From JBGASG01 sp046328035 (GTDB taxonomy: Bacteria; Cyanobacteriota; Vampirovibrionia; Obscuribacterales; Obscuribacteraceae): DNA of 64,000 bases. A program made the position numbers and the translations under genes. Under the pieces are notes generated by a model. It had not been told where the DNA came from. It worked only from the letters and a program-made list of their open reading frames with translations, and ran no database searches. Numbering within the stretch: the first letter of the stretch is position 1; the number at the start of each line of letters is the position of its first letter. Of this stretch, positions 9,743-18,435 are shown piece after piece. The stretch covers positions 62,001 through 126,000 of the forward strand of contig JAXLXI010000004.1 of NCBI GenBank assembly GCA_046328035.1, written 5' to 3'.

Positions 9743-10870
9743 ATGCAAGAAGTTGACGTTCTCATTGTTGGCGCCGGGCCGGTCGGTTGCGTCATTGCTG
9801 AGCGCGTCGCCAACGAGCTTGATCTCAATGTCCTGATCGTCGAGCAGAGAAAACATGTCGCGGGCAACACCTACGATCGCACGCACGAATCGGGGGTGAT
9901 GATCCACCAGTATGGTCCGCACTATTTCCGCAGCGACAGCGAATCGCTAATCCAGTACCTGTCGAAGTGGACCGAATGGCATCCGGGCAACTACGTCGTC
10001 AAGGTCTTCACGCGCGGCGAACTCTTTCCCTTTCCGATCAATCTCGATACCCTCGAACAATTCTTCGGGCGCAAGTTCACCGCAGAAGAAGCTCAAGAGC
10101 ACCTGGAGCAGATTCGCGAGAAGATAGAAGACCCGAAAAACTCAGAAGAGTTCGTTTTGTCGCGCGTCGGACGCGAACTGTACGAAGCGTTTTACTACGG
10201 CTATACATGTAAGCAATGGGGTCAAACTCCAGCCGAGCTCAATCCTTCTGTATGCGGACGCATTCCGATCAGATTCAATCGCGACAATCGGTATGTGAAC
10301 CAGAAGTTTCAGCAGATGCCCGCGCGCGGCTACACCGCATTGTTCACCAATATGATCGAGCATCCCAAAATCGAGGTCATGCTCAATACCAGTTATCGCG
10401 ACATCAAAGACAAGATCCAACCGCGATTTGCCACAGTGTATTGCGGTCCTCTGGACGATTATTTCAATTACCAACTGGGCTCGCTGCCGTGGCGCAGTCT
10501 GGATTTCGACTTCAGAAGCTACGACCAGGAGTTCAAACAACCCTGCGTGCAGATCAACTATCCAAACGATCACGAATACACGCGGACGGTGGAAATCAAA
10601 CACGTGACCGCCCAGCAGGCACCAAATACAGTGGTGTCCTATGAATACTCCAAAGCCACCGGCGATCCCTATTATCCGGTGCCCGACATTCAAAATCAAA
10701 AACTGCTGGCCCGCTATCGCGAGTTGGCTGAGGGTGAGAAGAAAAACAACGTATACTTTGTGGGGCGGCTTGCCGAGTATCGTTATCTGAACACGGACGA
10801 AGCCATCGAGCGAGCGCTCTCTGTATACGCGGAAATTCGGAACCAAATCAAGTGTCAGAACTCTGTGTAG
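9743..10870 (+). CDS. glf: UDP-galactopyranose mutase
   Basis: A flavoenzyme converting UDP-galactopyranose to UDP-galactofuranose. The 375-aa protein begins VDVLIVGAGPVGCVIAE (FAD Rossmann motif), followed by KHVAGNTYD and HQYGPHYFRS. Later come YGYTCKQWG, the mutase signature RIPIRFNRDNRYV and NVYFVGRLAEYRYLNTDEAI, all standard for Glf. The next gene overlaps it by 19 bp in another frame. With galE and the glycosyltransferase it forms a galactofuranose glycan unit. Confidence 0.92.
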   Translation: MQEVDVLIVGAGPVGCVIAERVANELDLNVLIVEQRKHVAGNTYDRTHESGVMIHQYGPHYFRSDSESLIQYLSKWTEWHPGNYVVKVFTRGELFPFPINLDTLEQFFGRKFTAEEAQEHLEQIREKIEDPKNSEEFVLSRVGRELYEAFYYGYTCKQWGQTPAELNPSVCGRIPIRFNRDNRYVNQKFQQMPARGYTALFTNMIEHPKIEVMLNTSYRDIKDKIQPRFATVYCGPLDDYFNYQLGSLPWRSLDFDFRSYDQEFKQPCVQINYPNDHEYTRTVEIKHVTAQQAPNTVVSYEYSKATGDPYYPVPDIQNQKLLARYRELAEGEKKNNVYFVGRLAEYRYLNTDEAIERALSVYAEIRNQIKCQNSV

Positions 10871-11601
10871 TGATGCCGGTTTTCAATGAGGAGCGAGCCA
10901 TCCGTGGAGCGGTTCAGGAGTGGCTGACCGAGTTGCGCCGCCTGCAGATAGATTTCCGCTTTCTAGTGTTGAACGATGGCTCCACCGACGGCACCCTCCA
11001 GGAAATAAGCGGTCTCGCCGGCGGCGAGCCGGAACTGGAGGTACTCGACAAACCAAACACCGGGCACGCCGACAGCTGCATGCGCGGTTATCGGCAGGCG
11101 ATCGAAAATGGCGACCTGTGGATTTTCCAGATCGATTCGGATGGGCAGTGCGATCCGAAATACTTCGCGGAAGTCTGGCGGCAACGCGATGAAAAAATTG
11201 CTGTCCAGGGATTTCGCGTCACCCGCGAAGATGGTTTCGTTCGTCTTTTGATGTCGCGAGTGCTGAGCGTTTGCCTCTATCTTTCGTCGGGCGGTACGTA
11301 CGTGCGCGACCTCAACGTTCCTTATCGACTCATGCATCGAAGCACGCTCAAACAGGCAGTAATACTGGTGCCTGAGCGGTTTCCTCTCTCGAACATTCTG
11401 CTCTCTTACATTTACGAAAAATATTTCGGCATTCGCTGGGTCGATATCAACTTTCGCGACCGTTGGTTTGGTTCCTCGAAGACCAATCTGCCGAAAACCG
11501 CTCAGATAGCCATCCAATTTTTCGACGAGTTCAGCAAAGTCAAACCGCAAATCGAGGCACAGCGCCGGGCGGCTGCCATTGAACAAGACCAGCGGCAATA
11601 G
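10852..11601 (+). CDS. Family 2 glycosyltransferase
   Basis: A 249-aa GT-A protein: CVVMPVFNEERAIRGA at the start, VLNDGSTDGT at about 40-50, and IDSDGQCDP as the DxD metal/nucleotide site near 92-100. It resembles dolichyl-phosphate-mannose-synthase-type transferases in layout. It overlaps glf by 19 bp, so co-translation is likely. A galactofuranosyl donor is a reasonable but unproven inference. Confidence 0.8.
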   Translation: MSELCVVMPVFNEERAIRGAVQEWLTELRRLQIDFRFLVLNDGSTDGTLQEISGLAGGEPELEVLDKPNTGHADSCMRGYRQAIENGDLWIFQIDSDGQCDPKYFAEVWRQRDEKIAVQGFRVTREDGFVRLLMSRVLSVCLYLSSGGTYVRDLNVPYRLMHRSTLKQAVILVPERFPLSNILLSYIYEKYFGIRWVDINFRDRWFGSSKTNLPKTAQIAIQFFDEFSKVKPQIEAQRRAAAIEQDQRQ

Positions 11602-11603
11602 TA

Positions 11604-12107
11604 ATGGCTAAGTGCGATCACAGTGATACCAGACTCAGTTGCGTCGATTGCTCGCAGCCGGTATGTCCGGGCTGCATGGTGCAGTGCGCGGTCGGTCAGC
11701 GCTGCCCTAAGTGCACCGGCAAGTTCACCAGCCATGTGGCTAAATCTGCAAAGTTTTCGCTGGCCAAAACTTTGCTCTTCAGTTTTGCTTCCGGATTCGG
11801 ACTCTGTTGTCTGTCCATGATGCTCAGTGCGGTGATGGGTTTGCTCAGCTGTTTCAACCTGGTCATCGTCGGCTTTTTCGGTGTCATGCTCGGGCAAAAA
11901 ATCAATCAGACTGTGGGTTTGGGCAACTCACGCAAATACATGCCCTGGGTGGGAGCGGCTTGCGCAGCCGGCGTACTGGTGCATCCAGTCGGCTGGGCGA
12001 TGCTCTTCTCACTGATGATGGGCGACCTGTCAATCATCGCTGCAGCATGGCTGGCGCCCGTTTTGATTGTGCTGACCGTGATGGCGCCGATCATTTCCGA
12101 TTCGTAG
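11604..12107 (+). CDS. B-box/zinc-ribbon membrane protein (ends at an in-frame TAG, see next entry)
   Basis: A 167-aa protein with a Cys/His-rich N-terminus (residues 4-37: CDHSDTRLSCVDCSQPVCPG, then further C-x-x-C pairs) like B-box zinc fingers of bacterial membrane proteins. At least three hydrophobic segments follow (about 52-78, 79-100, 110-165). It starts two bases after the glycosyltransferase stop. The stop codon TAG at 12105-12107 is followed in the same frame by 39 codons that look like a genuine C-terminal helix, so the reading frame may be prematurely terminated or read through. Confidence 0.7.
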   Translation: MAKCDHSDTRLSCVDCSQPVCPGCMVQCAVGQRCPKCTGKFTSHVAKSAKFSLAKTLLFSFASGFGLCCLSMMLSAVMGLLSCFNLVIVGFFGVMLGQKINQTVGLGNSRKYMPWVGAACAAGVLVHPVGWAMLFSLMMGDLSIIAAAWLAPVLIVLTVMAPIISDS

Positions 12108-12227
12108 AATAGAGTCGCAGATGGCGATTCGTCGATTCCGGCCGACGAGAAACAGCCCTTCCTACTATCGATGCTGGGCCTCATATCGGTCGTTGGTTGG
12201 GCGATTTGGGGATCGTTCCTAAATTAA
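12108..12227 (+). other. Coding-like in-frame continuation beyond the TAG stop
   Basis: Reading on in the frame of the preceding gene past TAG 12105-12107 gives 39 sense codons to TAA 12225-12227. They comprise a polar linker (NRVADGDSSIPADEKQ) and a clean transmembrane helix (PFLLSMLGLISVVGWAIWGS). Its start context is poor for an independent gene. It may be the ancestral C-terminus cut off by a nonsense change, a readthrough extension, or a base-call error. Confidence 0.5.
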
Positions 12228-12340
12228 GCTTCGCTCAACGGGAGATCGGAGGGCACCAACTACAAGCTATCCTACGCGGAAACGCGTTGACCTGGTCCGC
12301 GGATGGAAGTGTAGATCAGCCTTTGACAACGAGGGGTTTT

Positions 12341-13690
12341 ATGACAGCCGGGAAGCAGAAAAAGAACGTAATCATCATGGGTGCCGCCGGACGGGACTTT
12401 CATGACTTCAACGTGTTCTGGAAAAACGAGCCCAACTGCAATGTTGTGGCATTCACCGCCGCTCAGATTCCGGACATCGCCGGAAGAACTTATCCAGCTC
12501 AATTAGCTGGACCTAACTATCCGAAGGGTATTGCCATCGAGGACGAGGCGAACATCGCCAAGCTGATCAAGGAGCACGAAGTCGACGAATGCGTTCTCGC
12601 GTATTCCGATTTGAATCATAAGGACGTCATGCACAAAGCTGCTGCCGTCAATGCTGCCGGCGCCGCCTTCAAAATGCTGGGCTGGCAACAGACCATGATC
12701 CCTTCCAAAAAGCCGGTGATTGCCATTTGCGCAGTGCGCACCGGCTGCGGCAAAAGCCAGACAACCCGCAAAGTCTGCGAATACCTGAAAGCAGCCGGCA
12801 TGCGCGTGGCGGTCGTCCGTCACCCGATGCCTTACGGTGATCTGACGAAACAAATCTGTCAGCGCTTCGCCACTCTCGAAGATCTCGATAAGCATGAGTG
12901 CACGATTGAAGAGCGCGAAGAGTACGAACCACATATCGTGGCCGGCAACCTGCTGTTCGCTGGTATCGATTACGGTGCCATTCTGGAAGCCGCAGAAAAA
13001 GAAGCCGACGTGATTGTCTGGGACGGCGGCAATAACGACCTGCCGTTTTTCAAACCGAGCCTGCACATCGTGGTCACCGACCCGCATCGTCCGGGACACG
13101 AGATGTCCTACTATCCGGGCGAAACCAACCTGCGCATGGCCGACATCATTGTCATCAACAAAGTCGACACAGCATCAATCGACAATATCGCTATCGTCGA
13201 AGCCAACATTCGCGCCGTTAACCCGAATGCGAAAGTCGTGAAAGCCGAATCGCAAATCACGGTTGCCGATCCCGAACTGGTCAAAGGCAGTCGCGTGCTC
13301 GTCGTCGAAGACGGACCGACATTGACTCACGGAGAAATGGCTTTCGGTGCCGGCTACGTCGCCGCCAAGCGCGGCGGTGCTTCGGAAATCGTGGACCCGC
13401 GTCCGACCGCAGTCGGTTCAATAAAAGATACGTTCGAGCACTATCGCCACATCACCGAGATTTTGCCGGCGATGGGCTATGGCGAAAAACAAATGTCAGA
13501 GCTGGAGAAAACGATCAACTCGACGCCCTGCGATCTGGTCTTGATCGGCACTCCGATTGACTTGTCTCGCTTGCTGAAAATCAACAAGCCGACAACTCGC
13601 GTCACTTATGACCTGGTCGAACAAGACTCGGATCACCTGCGCAAGATGATTGAAAAGGTTACTTCGAAGAAAGAGGCGTGTGCAAAATGA
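12341..13690 (+). CDS. Cyclic 2,3-diphosphoglycerate synthetase-like P-loop NTPase
   Basis: A 449-aa protein with an N-terminal Rossmann-like region (KNVIIMGAAGRDFHDFNVFW) and a P-loop domain (AVRTGCGKSQTTRKV at about 130-144). Further motifs are VIVWDGGNNDLPFF, VTDPHRPGHEMSYYPGE and IIVINKVDTAS, a GTPase-like NKxD. The whole resembles bacterial homologues of archaeal cDPG synthetase, whose real bacterial role is unclear. The frame is open from 12197, but ATG 12341 has GAGGGG four bases upstream. Its stop overlaps the next start by 4 bp (ATGA), implying a joint function with the arginine-handling enzyme. Confidence 0.65.
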   Translation: MTAGKQKKNVIIMGAAGRDFHDFNVFWKNEPNCNVVAFTAAQIPDIAGRTYPAQLAGPNYPKGIAIEDEANIAKLIKEHEVDECVLAYSDLNHKDVMHKAAAVNAAGAAFKMLGWQQTMIPSKKPVIAICAVRTGCGKSQTTRKVCEYLKAAGMRVAVVRHPMPYGDLTKQICQRFATLEDLDKHECTIEEREEYEPHIVAGNLLFAGIDYGAILEAAEKEADVIVWDGGNNDLPFFKPSLHIVVTDPHRPGHEMSYYPGETNLRMADIIVINKVDTASIDNIAIVEANIRAVNPNAKVVKAESQITVADPELVKGSRVLVVEDGPTLTHGEMAFGAGYVAAKRGGASEIVDPRPTAVGSIKDTFEHYRHITEILPAMGYGEKQMSELEKTINSTPCDLVLIGTPIDLSRLLKINKPTTRVTYDLVEQDSDHLRKMIEKVTSKKEACAK

Positions 13691-14598
13691 ATTCCACAAT
13701 GAATAAATCCATCGTTTACGACCGCGCGGATCAACTGCCGCAGGACTTCCTCGCCTCTTGCCGTAAAATGCCGTTGCCCACCACCATGCTCATGTGCCGT
13801 CCGGAAAATTTCGACGTAGTCGATGTGAAAAATCCGCACATGGAAGGCAACATCGGCAATGTCGACAAAGGCAAAGCCGTTTCTCAATGGGATGCGGTGC
13901 GCGAAGCGTTTCTTCAATCAGAAGCGCAAGTCGAACTGATCGAGCCGGTACCGGACTGCGAAGACATGGTGTTCTGCGCCAATCAAACCTTCGTTGGACT
14001 GGATGCCGACGGCAAGAAACTTTGCGTGCTCAGTCAGATGAAACACGCATCCCGTCAAAGAGAAGTGGCAGCTTTCGGAAAGTGGTTCGGCGAGCACGGC
14101 TATCGCGTGGAGAATCTCCCCGGTCAGATCGGCTTCGAAGGATCGGGCGATGCCATCTGGCATCCAGGCAGAGCACTGGTCTGGGGCGGCAGCGGCTTCC
14201 GCACCGAGAGCGAAGTCTATCCGCACATCAGCTCGTTTTTCGGCGTTCCCGTCATTCGCCTGCCGCTTAAATCCGATCGCTTCTATCACCTCGATACGTG
14301 CTTCTGCGCGATAGACGAAGAGACCGTATTGATCAATCCGCGCTCACTCACCGAAGAGGGAGTGGCGATGATCCGTGCCGTGTTCAAGAACGTCATCGAG
14401 TGCAATGAGCAAGAAGCCAACGAAGGCATGGCTTGCAATGCCACCGCCATCGGCGCGAAGCATGTGTCGATCCAGAAAGGCAACGACAAGACGGTTGCGG
14501 CTCTGCAGAAGCTCGGCTACAAGGTGATCGAAGTCGACACTTCGGAATATCTGAAATCGGGCGGCAGCGTCTTCTGCATGAAGATGTACGTGTTCTAG
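13687..14598 (+). CDS. Arginine deiminase/DDAH-superfamily hydrolase
   Basis: A 303-aa protein of the guanidino-modifying (pentein) fold. It has LMCRPENFDVVDVKNPHM near the start, the acidic CEDMVFCANQTFV stretch, GFEGSGDAIW, the catalytic His in DRFYHLDTCF and the nucleophile Cys near the C-terminus in GGSVFCMKM. All catalytic positions are present, so it should be active on arginine, dimethylarginine or a related guanidino or amidino substrate. The first ATG of the overlap (13687) is used; a hairpin terminator follows at 14653. Confidence 0.75.
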   Translation: MNSTMNKSIVYDRADQLPQDFLASCRKMPLPTTMLMCRPENFDVVDVKNPHMEGNIGNVDKGKAVSQWDAVREAFLQSEAQVELIEPVPDCEDMVFCANQTFVGLDADGKKLCVLSQMKHASRQREVAAFGKWFGEHGYRVENLPGQIGFEGSGDAIWHPGRALVWGGSGFRTESEVYPHISSFFGVPVIRLPLKSDRFYHLDTCFCAIDEETVLINPRSLTEEGVAMIRAVFKNVIECNEQEANEGMACNATAIGAKHVSIQKGNDKTVAALQKLGYKVIEVDTSEYLKSGGSVFCMKMYVF

Positions 14599-14652
14599 AG
14601 TTTTCAGAGCCGGGATGCCGGTTCGAGAAACTACGCAAACTAGCAGCTTAAG

Positions 14653-14685
14653 AAACAGGCACGGCATCAATTGCGGTGCCTGTTT
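14653..14685 (+). terminator. Hairpin terminator after the pentein hydrolase
   Basis: AAACAGGCAC and GTGCCTGTTT form a 10-bp perfect stem around a 13-base spacer. The T-run is only the three T of the stem end, so it is a modest intrinsic terminator. The remainder of 14599-15034 holds the -10 box listed next and otherwise nothing convincing. Confidence 0.6.
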
Positions 14686-14916
14686 CGTCACAGACGTAAA
14701 TTAAACGTCACAGAAGCAGGTGCGTTCGGACGCCGATTTACCAATCACTAACTAAAGTTTTCATGTAGGCAAAACGGCTCAAACGCACCTCTCCGATGCC
14801 TTTTGCAAAGTTGAACGGCACACGACTCAGCCGTGGGAACCGCGTGCCCAGCAGGCTTGGAACTGCAGCAAATGTATTGAACCGATACGTTTCGCAGTAC
14901 GGAAATGCCCCTGGTG

Positions 14917-14922
14917 TATAAT
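14917..14922 (+). promoter_or_regulatory. Consensus -10 box (TATAAT) for the coiled-coil gene
   Basis: A perfect TATAAT stands about 112 bp before the 15035 start, without a good -35 box at the usual distance. If used, the transcript has a leader of about 105 bases containing a strong GGGAGG ribosome site. Confidence 0.4.
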
Positions 14923-15034
14923 CTGCCTCAGCTTTTGTCTCACTTTTGTTGTGCTCCCTGCTGGGGCCGATCATTTGTTCCGATGGTAGAGGCCCAGGCC
15001 AGTCAGAGTCTCAAGAAGAAGGGAGGAAGAAATA

Positions 15035-15409
15035 ATGGAGGTAAAGCCAGTGTTTCGTCCACTAGTCAGAATCGCATTCCTTGCCCGCGCAACTTTCGAA
15101 GTCGGTCGCGAACGCGTTGAAGACGCGATCGATGCCCTCACCGCTCGCGCCAGCGAAGCCAAATCCACCGGCGAAGAAAGACTGCACGAAGGTCAGGACA
15201 AAGTAAAACAAGTCGCCAGCGAACTCTACCAACAAGTTTGGCAGCGTTCCGAAGTGCTGGAAAGCCAGGTGCGTGAAAAACTGAAACGCCAAGTTGCAGA
15301 TTTCTCGCTTGGCGCTCTCGGCGATGCCACTGAAATCAACGAGCTTCGTGCTGAGCTAGCCACTCTGCGCGCCGAACTCAACGACCTCAAAGGCAAAGCA
15401 ACGGCCTAA
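15035..15409 (+). CDS. Phasin-like coiled-coil protein
   Basis: A 124-aa, highly charged, helical protein. Residues 25-85 form a long amphipathic helix, and a terminal heptad segment (INELRAELATLRAELNDL) looks like a trimeric or dimeric coiled coil. The layout resembles poly-hydroxyalkanoate granule-associated (PhaF/PhaI-type) phasins, but no signature residue proves it and no PHA genes are visible. The start is firm: GGGAGG lies nine bases before the ATG. It is a single-gene unit closed by a strong terminator. Confidence 0.55.
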   Translation: MEVKPVFRPLVRIAFLARATFEVGRERVEDAIDALTARASEAKSTGEERLHEGQDKVKQVASELYQQVWQRSEVLESQVREKLKRQVADFSLGALGDATEINELRAELATLRAELNDLKGKATA

Positions 15410-15430
15410 GCACGGCTTCAAAGAATTACA

Positions 15431-15460
15431 AGGCGACACTCCACAGTGTCGCCTTTTTTC
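15431..15460 (+). terminator. Strong Rho-independent terminator
   Basis: AGGCGACACT, loop CCAC, AGTGTCGCCT is a perfect 10-bp stem followed by TTTTT. It sits 21 bp after the coiled-coil gene. Confidence 0.9.
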
Positions 15461-15651
15461 TTGCCTCAGCTCGCAACATCGAAGTCAAGCGGCATCCGCA
15501 AGCAAAACCCGGTCCCTGTCCCAAGAACTGAATTGATATCACTTCAGTTTTGGGTTGGCGTCGGCAGATGAAATCACTTTCTGTAGCGAGGAATTTGTCA
15601 AGCGGGCCGGTCGGTGCTCTATTTGACTTATACTTCTAGTTGTCATTGTCG

Positions 15652-17595
15652 ATGTTTCCTGCACAAATGACCCAGTCTTTGAGTAAGCCATCACCTGATG
15701 TGGCGTCCGATGCAAAAGGTGCGCCGTATGCTTCGCCGCCACCGTTGCCTGGCGGGCTGTCGCTCAAAGAGGTCTACGACCCCGCCAAAGCTGATGCGGC
15801 AGTGCACCTGCCCACACTCTTGTTCGACGAGCGGTTCTGGGAGCTGGCGACGACACTGGCGCGATTTTTCGTGGTTTCGTTTCTTTCTGTCGTCCTGCCC
15901 GACAAGCGGCTGACCGCCGAACAAAGGCGGCGCGAGAAAGCTGAGCGCATCAAAGATTTGCTGATCGAACTGGGTCCGACTTTCATCAAACTCGGACAGT
16001 TTCTTTCGGTGCGCCGCGATGTATTGCCGGAAGAAGTGGCGGATGAACTGAAGTGTCTGCAAGACAAAGTGCCGCCGTTCAATTTGCAGTTGGTGCGCAA
16101 GACAATTCTCTCCGACCTGGGACAGGCACCGGAAGAGCTTTTCTCCGATTTCAGCGAGAAACCGCTCGCTTCCGCCAGCATCGGACAGGTACACCTGGTG
16201 AAACTCAAAGATGGTCGGCGCGCCGTCATCAAAGTGCAGCGCCCTGATCTGGCTACGGAGTTTTATCGCGACCTGGGTCTGATGCGGCTTTTCGCGCGCG
16301 CCGGCAATTGGGTGACGTCGCAGGGGCGACGTTTTTCTACGGTCTTCAAAGGCGTGCGCGCCTCCAACCGACTGTTGCGCCGGCGCCAACTCAACTTCGA
16401 CGCCTGGATCGAACTGTCGCATGAATTCGGGCGCACGCTGTTTGCCGAAATTGATTATTTGCAAGAAGGACGCAACGCGGATCGTCTGCGCAAAATTCTG
16501 CACAAGCACGCCAACATCCGCATTCCGCGGGTAATCTGGAAGTACACCGGACGGCGAGTACTGGCGCTGGAATACATTCCGGGCGTAAAAATCGATCGTG
16601 TCGATGAGCTGAAAGCGCAGGGCTTCAACCTCGAAGAACTGGGCAACATGCTGATCAACTGCTATCTGGAGCAGTTCATTCTCACCGGTTTCTTTCACGC
16701 CGATCCGCATGCCGGCAACCTGGCGATTGATCCATACGGCAATCTGATCATTTACGACTTCGGCATGATGGGCGAGATTACCGAAGAGCAAAGGCGCGGC
16801 ATGTCGGCGCTGGTACATGCCACCGTCAAGAAAGACCCGCAGGAAATTGCCAACCAACTGGTGAAACTGGGGATTGTGATTCCGGACGCCGATCTGGAAG
16901 CACTGGCCCGTGCGGTGCAGCCTTTCATCGACTATTACGGCGGGCAAGGTCTGATGGAGCTCGACTTCACTCACCTCGAGCAGGACATCGAAAACCTGAT
17001 TACAAAACGCAGTTTCCGCCTGCCACCAAGCCTCGCATATCTGTTGCGGGCCGGCAGCACCCTGGAAGGCATCGCACGTACCCTCAAGCCCGACTTCAGC
17101 TTTATTGCCGCCGTGCAGCCAGTTATACGCAAATGGGCGCTTTCGGACGGGCTCAGTTATCTGGCCCGCGAAGGCAAATTGTTGGCATTCGCCAACCTGG
17201 CCCTTGAAGAATTGCGCTCAAAAGACGGCGGCGCCAAGCGCAAAAAGACAGCCGAATCGGCTACTTTGCCCGCAATTGTCGAAAGCACGGCTTTGAACAC
17301 CGGCGCCGCATATTCGGACGCTCAGCCCTGCAAATCCTGCACAGATCACAATTCAAGAGCAAATAGTCTGAGGAAAACGCTGATAACAAGCATCAAATTG
17401 GGGTATGGTTACGTAGCAGTTTCTACCGCAGGATTGGTATTTTTGGGGGCTACGGGCTCGCAAAGCCATTTACAACCGATCTTATGTTTATTGATAGGAA
17501 ATTCTGTTTTAGGGGCAATAATAATTAGGAAATTGCACCAGGCAATGACGTACGTTCCTGATTCAGCCGGGGATAAGAAGGGCAATTGCAAATGA
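15652..17595 (+). CDS. ABC1/UbiB-family atypical kinase
   Basis: A 647-aa protein of the ABC1/ADCK/UbiB family, atypical kinases/ATPases linked to quinone and lipid metabolism. It shows the KxGQ motif (FIKLGQFLSVRRDVLP), the Ala-rich loop ASASIGQVH, the VIKVQRP lysine, FFHADPHAGNL and IYDFGMMG, so it looks intact. Two C-terminal hydrophobic segments (about 585-640) form the usual membrane anchor. A TATACT box lies at 15629, so the leader is very short. ATG 15652 was chosen, but TTG 15640 or ATG 15667 are possible. It overlaps the PP2C gene by 4 bp (ATGA), an unusual partnership. Confidence 0.85.
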   Translation: MFPAQMTQSLSKPSPDVASDAKGAPYASPPPLPGGLSLKEVYDPAKADAAVHLPTLLFDERFWELATTLARFFVVSFLSVVLPDKRLTAEQRRREKAERIKDLLIELGPTFIKLGQFLSVRRDVLPEEVADELKCLQDKVPPFNLQLVRKTILSDLGQAPEELFSDFSEKPLASASIGQVHLVKLKDGRRAVIKVQRPDLATEFYRDLGLMRLFARAGNWVTSQGRRFSTVFKGVRASNRLLRRRQLNFDAWIELSHEFGRTLFAEIDYLQEGRNADRLRKILHKHANIRIPRVIWKYTGRRVLALEYIPGVKIDRVDELKAQGFNLEELGNMLINCYLEQFILTGFFHADPHAGNLAIDPYGNLIIYDFGMMGEITEEQRRGMSALVHATVKKDPQEIANQLVKLGIVIPDADLEALARAVQPFIDYYGGQGLMELDFTHLEQDIENLITKRSFRLPPSLAYLLRAGSTLEGIARTLKPDFSFIAAVQPVIRKWALSDGLSYLAREGKLLAFANLALEELRSKDGGAKRKKTAESATLPAIVESTALNTGAAYSDAQPCKSCTDHNSRANSLRKTLITSIKLGYGYVAVSTAGLVFLGATGSQSHLQPILCLLIGNSVLGAIIIRKLHQAMTYVPDSAGDKKGNCK

Positions 17596-18353
17596 CAACA
17601 TTGAAATGGCGTGTGGCTGCGAAAACAGACCCAGGCTGCCAGCGCCAGAAGAACGAGGACAACTACTTCGTTAGTCCTGACAATCGTGTGTTCGCTGTTG
17701 CGGACGGCATGGGCGGCGCCCTTGGCGGCGCACGCGCATCGAAACTGACCGTTGAGGCAATTGAAGCCCTTTGGAAAGAAAATCCCCCCTCTTCCGCCGA
17801 CCGTGACGCCATCAGACAGTGGCTGGTAGACGCCGTCACCGCCGCTAATCGCTCGGTATTTACCGTCGCTGAACAAGACTCCAGCGTACGCGGCATGGGC
17901 ACGACCGTAGTGGTCGCCGTGCAATCCGATGACAATCACCTGCACATCGCCCACGTAGGCGATTCCAGAGCCTATCTGGTCCGCGAAGGGAAGCCGGTAT
18001 TGTTGACTCAAGACCATTCAGTCGTGCAAGAAATGGTCAGAGCCGGCCGCCTCACCGAAGAGCAGGCCAGAATCAATCCTTACAAAAACTTAATAACTCG
18101 CTGCCTCGGGCATGACGACAAGGTGGAAATCGACCAGACGCCTGTCGAACTTAAACCCGATGACTGGATCGTGCTCTGCACGGACGGACTGCCGACCGTC
18201 CTGCGCGACGAGCAAATCGGTGAAGTGGTGGAAGGGGTTACCGAGCCGGAATCCGCTTGCGACGAACTGGTAAAACACACGATAGACGGCGGTGCCCCAG
18301 ACAACGTGACGGTAGTTGCCGTCCGTTACGAGTCAGACAACGGACAGGGCTAG
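17592..18353 (+). CDS. PP2C-family Ser/Thr phosphatase
   Basis: A 253-aa PPM phosphatase of the bacterial Stp/PrpC type. Motifs in order: NEDNYFV, FAVADGMGG, GTTVVVAVQ, AHVGDSRAYLV, LTQDHSVV, NLITRCLG, LCTDGLPTVL and GAPDNVTVVAV, so all metal-binding aspartates are present. It would reverse Ser/Thr phosphorylation by the many kinases in this window. The ATG shares bases with the stop of the ABC1 kinase gene, and the FHA gene follows 82 bp later. These three look like one signalling unit. Confidence 0.9.
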   Translation: MTTLKWRVAAKTDPGCQRQKNEDNYFVSPDNRVFAVADGMGGALGGARASKLTVEAIEALWKENPPSSADRDAIRQWLVDAVTAANRSVFTVAEQDSSVRGMGTTVVVAVQSDDNHLHIAHVGDSRAYLVREGKPVLLTQDHSVVQEMVRAGRLTEEQARINPYKNLITRCLGHDDKVEIDQTPVELKPDDWIVLCTDGLPTVLRDEQIGEVVEGVTEPESACDELVKHTIDGGAPDNVTVVAVRYESDNGQG

Positions 18354-18435
18354 ACGCCCGACTATAGCCGGCAGCCACTTTGATCTCGTGGCAGGCTGGC
18401 ACCAGGCAAGCCCCAATGTGGATTGCGACTGATAA

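Noticed and set aside
14738..14974. 78-codon minus ORF between a terminator and a -10 box
   Set aside because: No ribosome site and no fold-like pattern; it overlaps the TATAAT promoter of the next gene.
15691..16974. 427-codon minus ORF
   Set aside because: Shadow of the ABC1 kinase gene; no motifs, while the plus frame has the full family signature.
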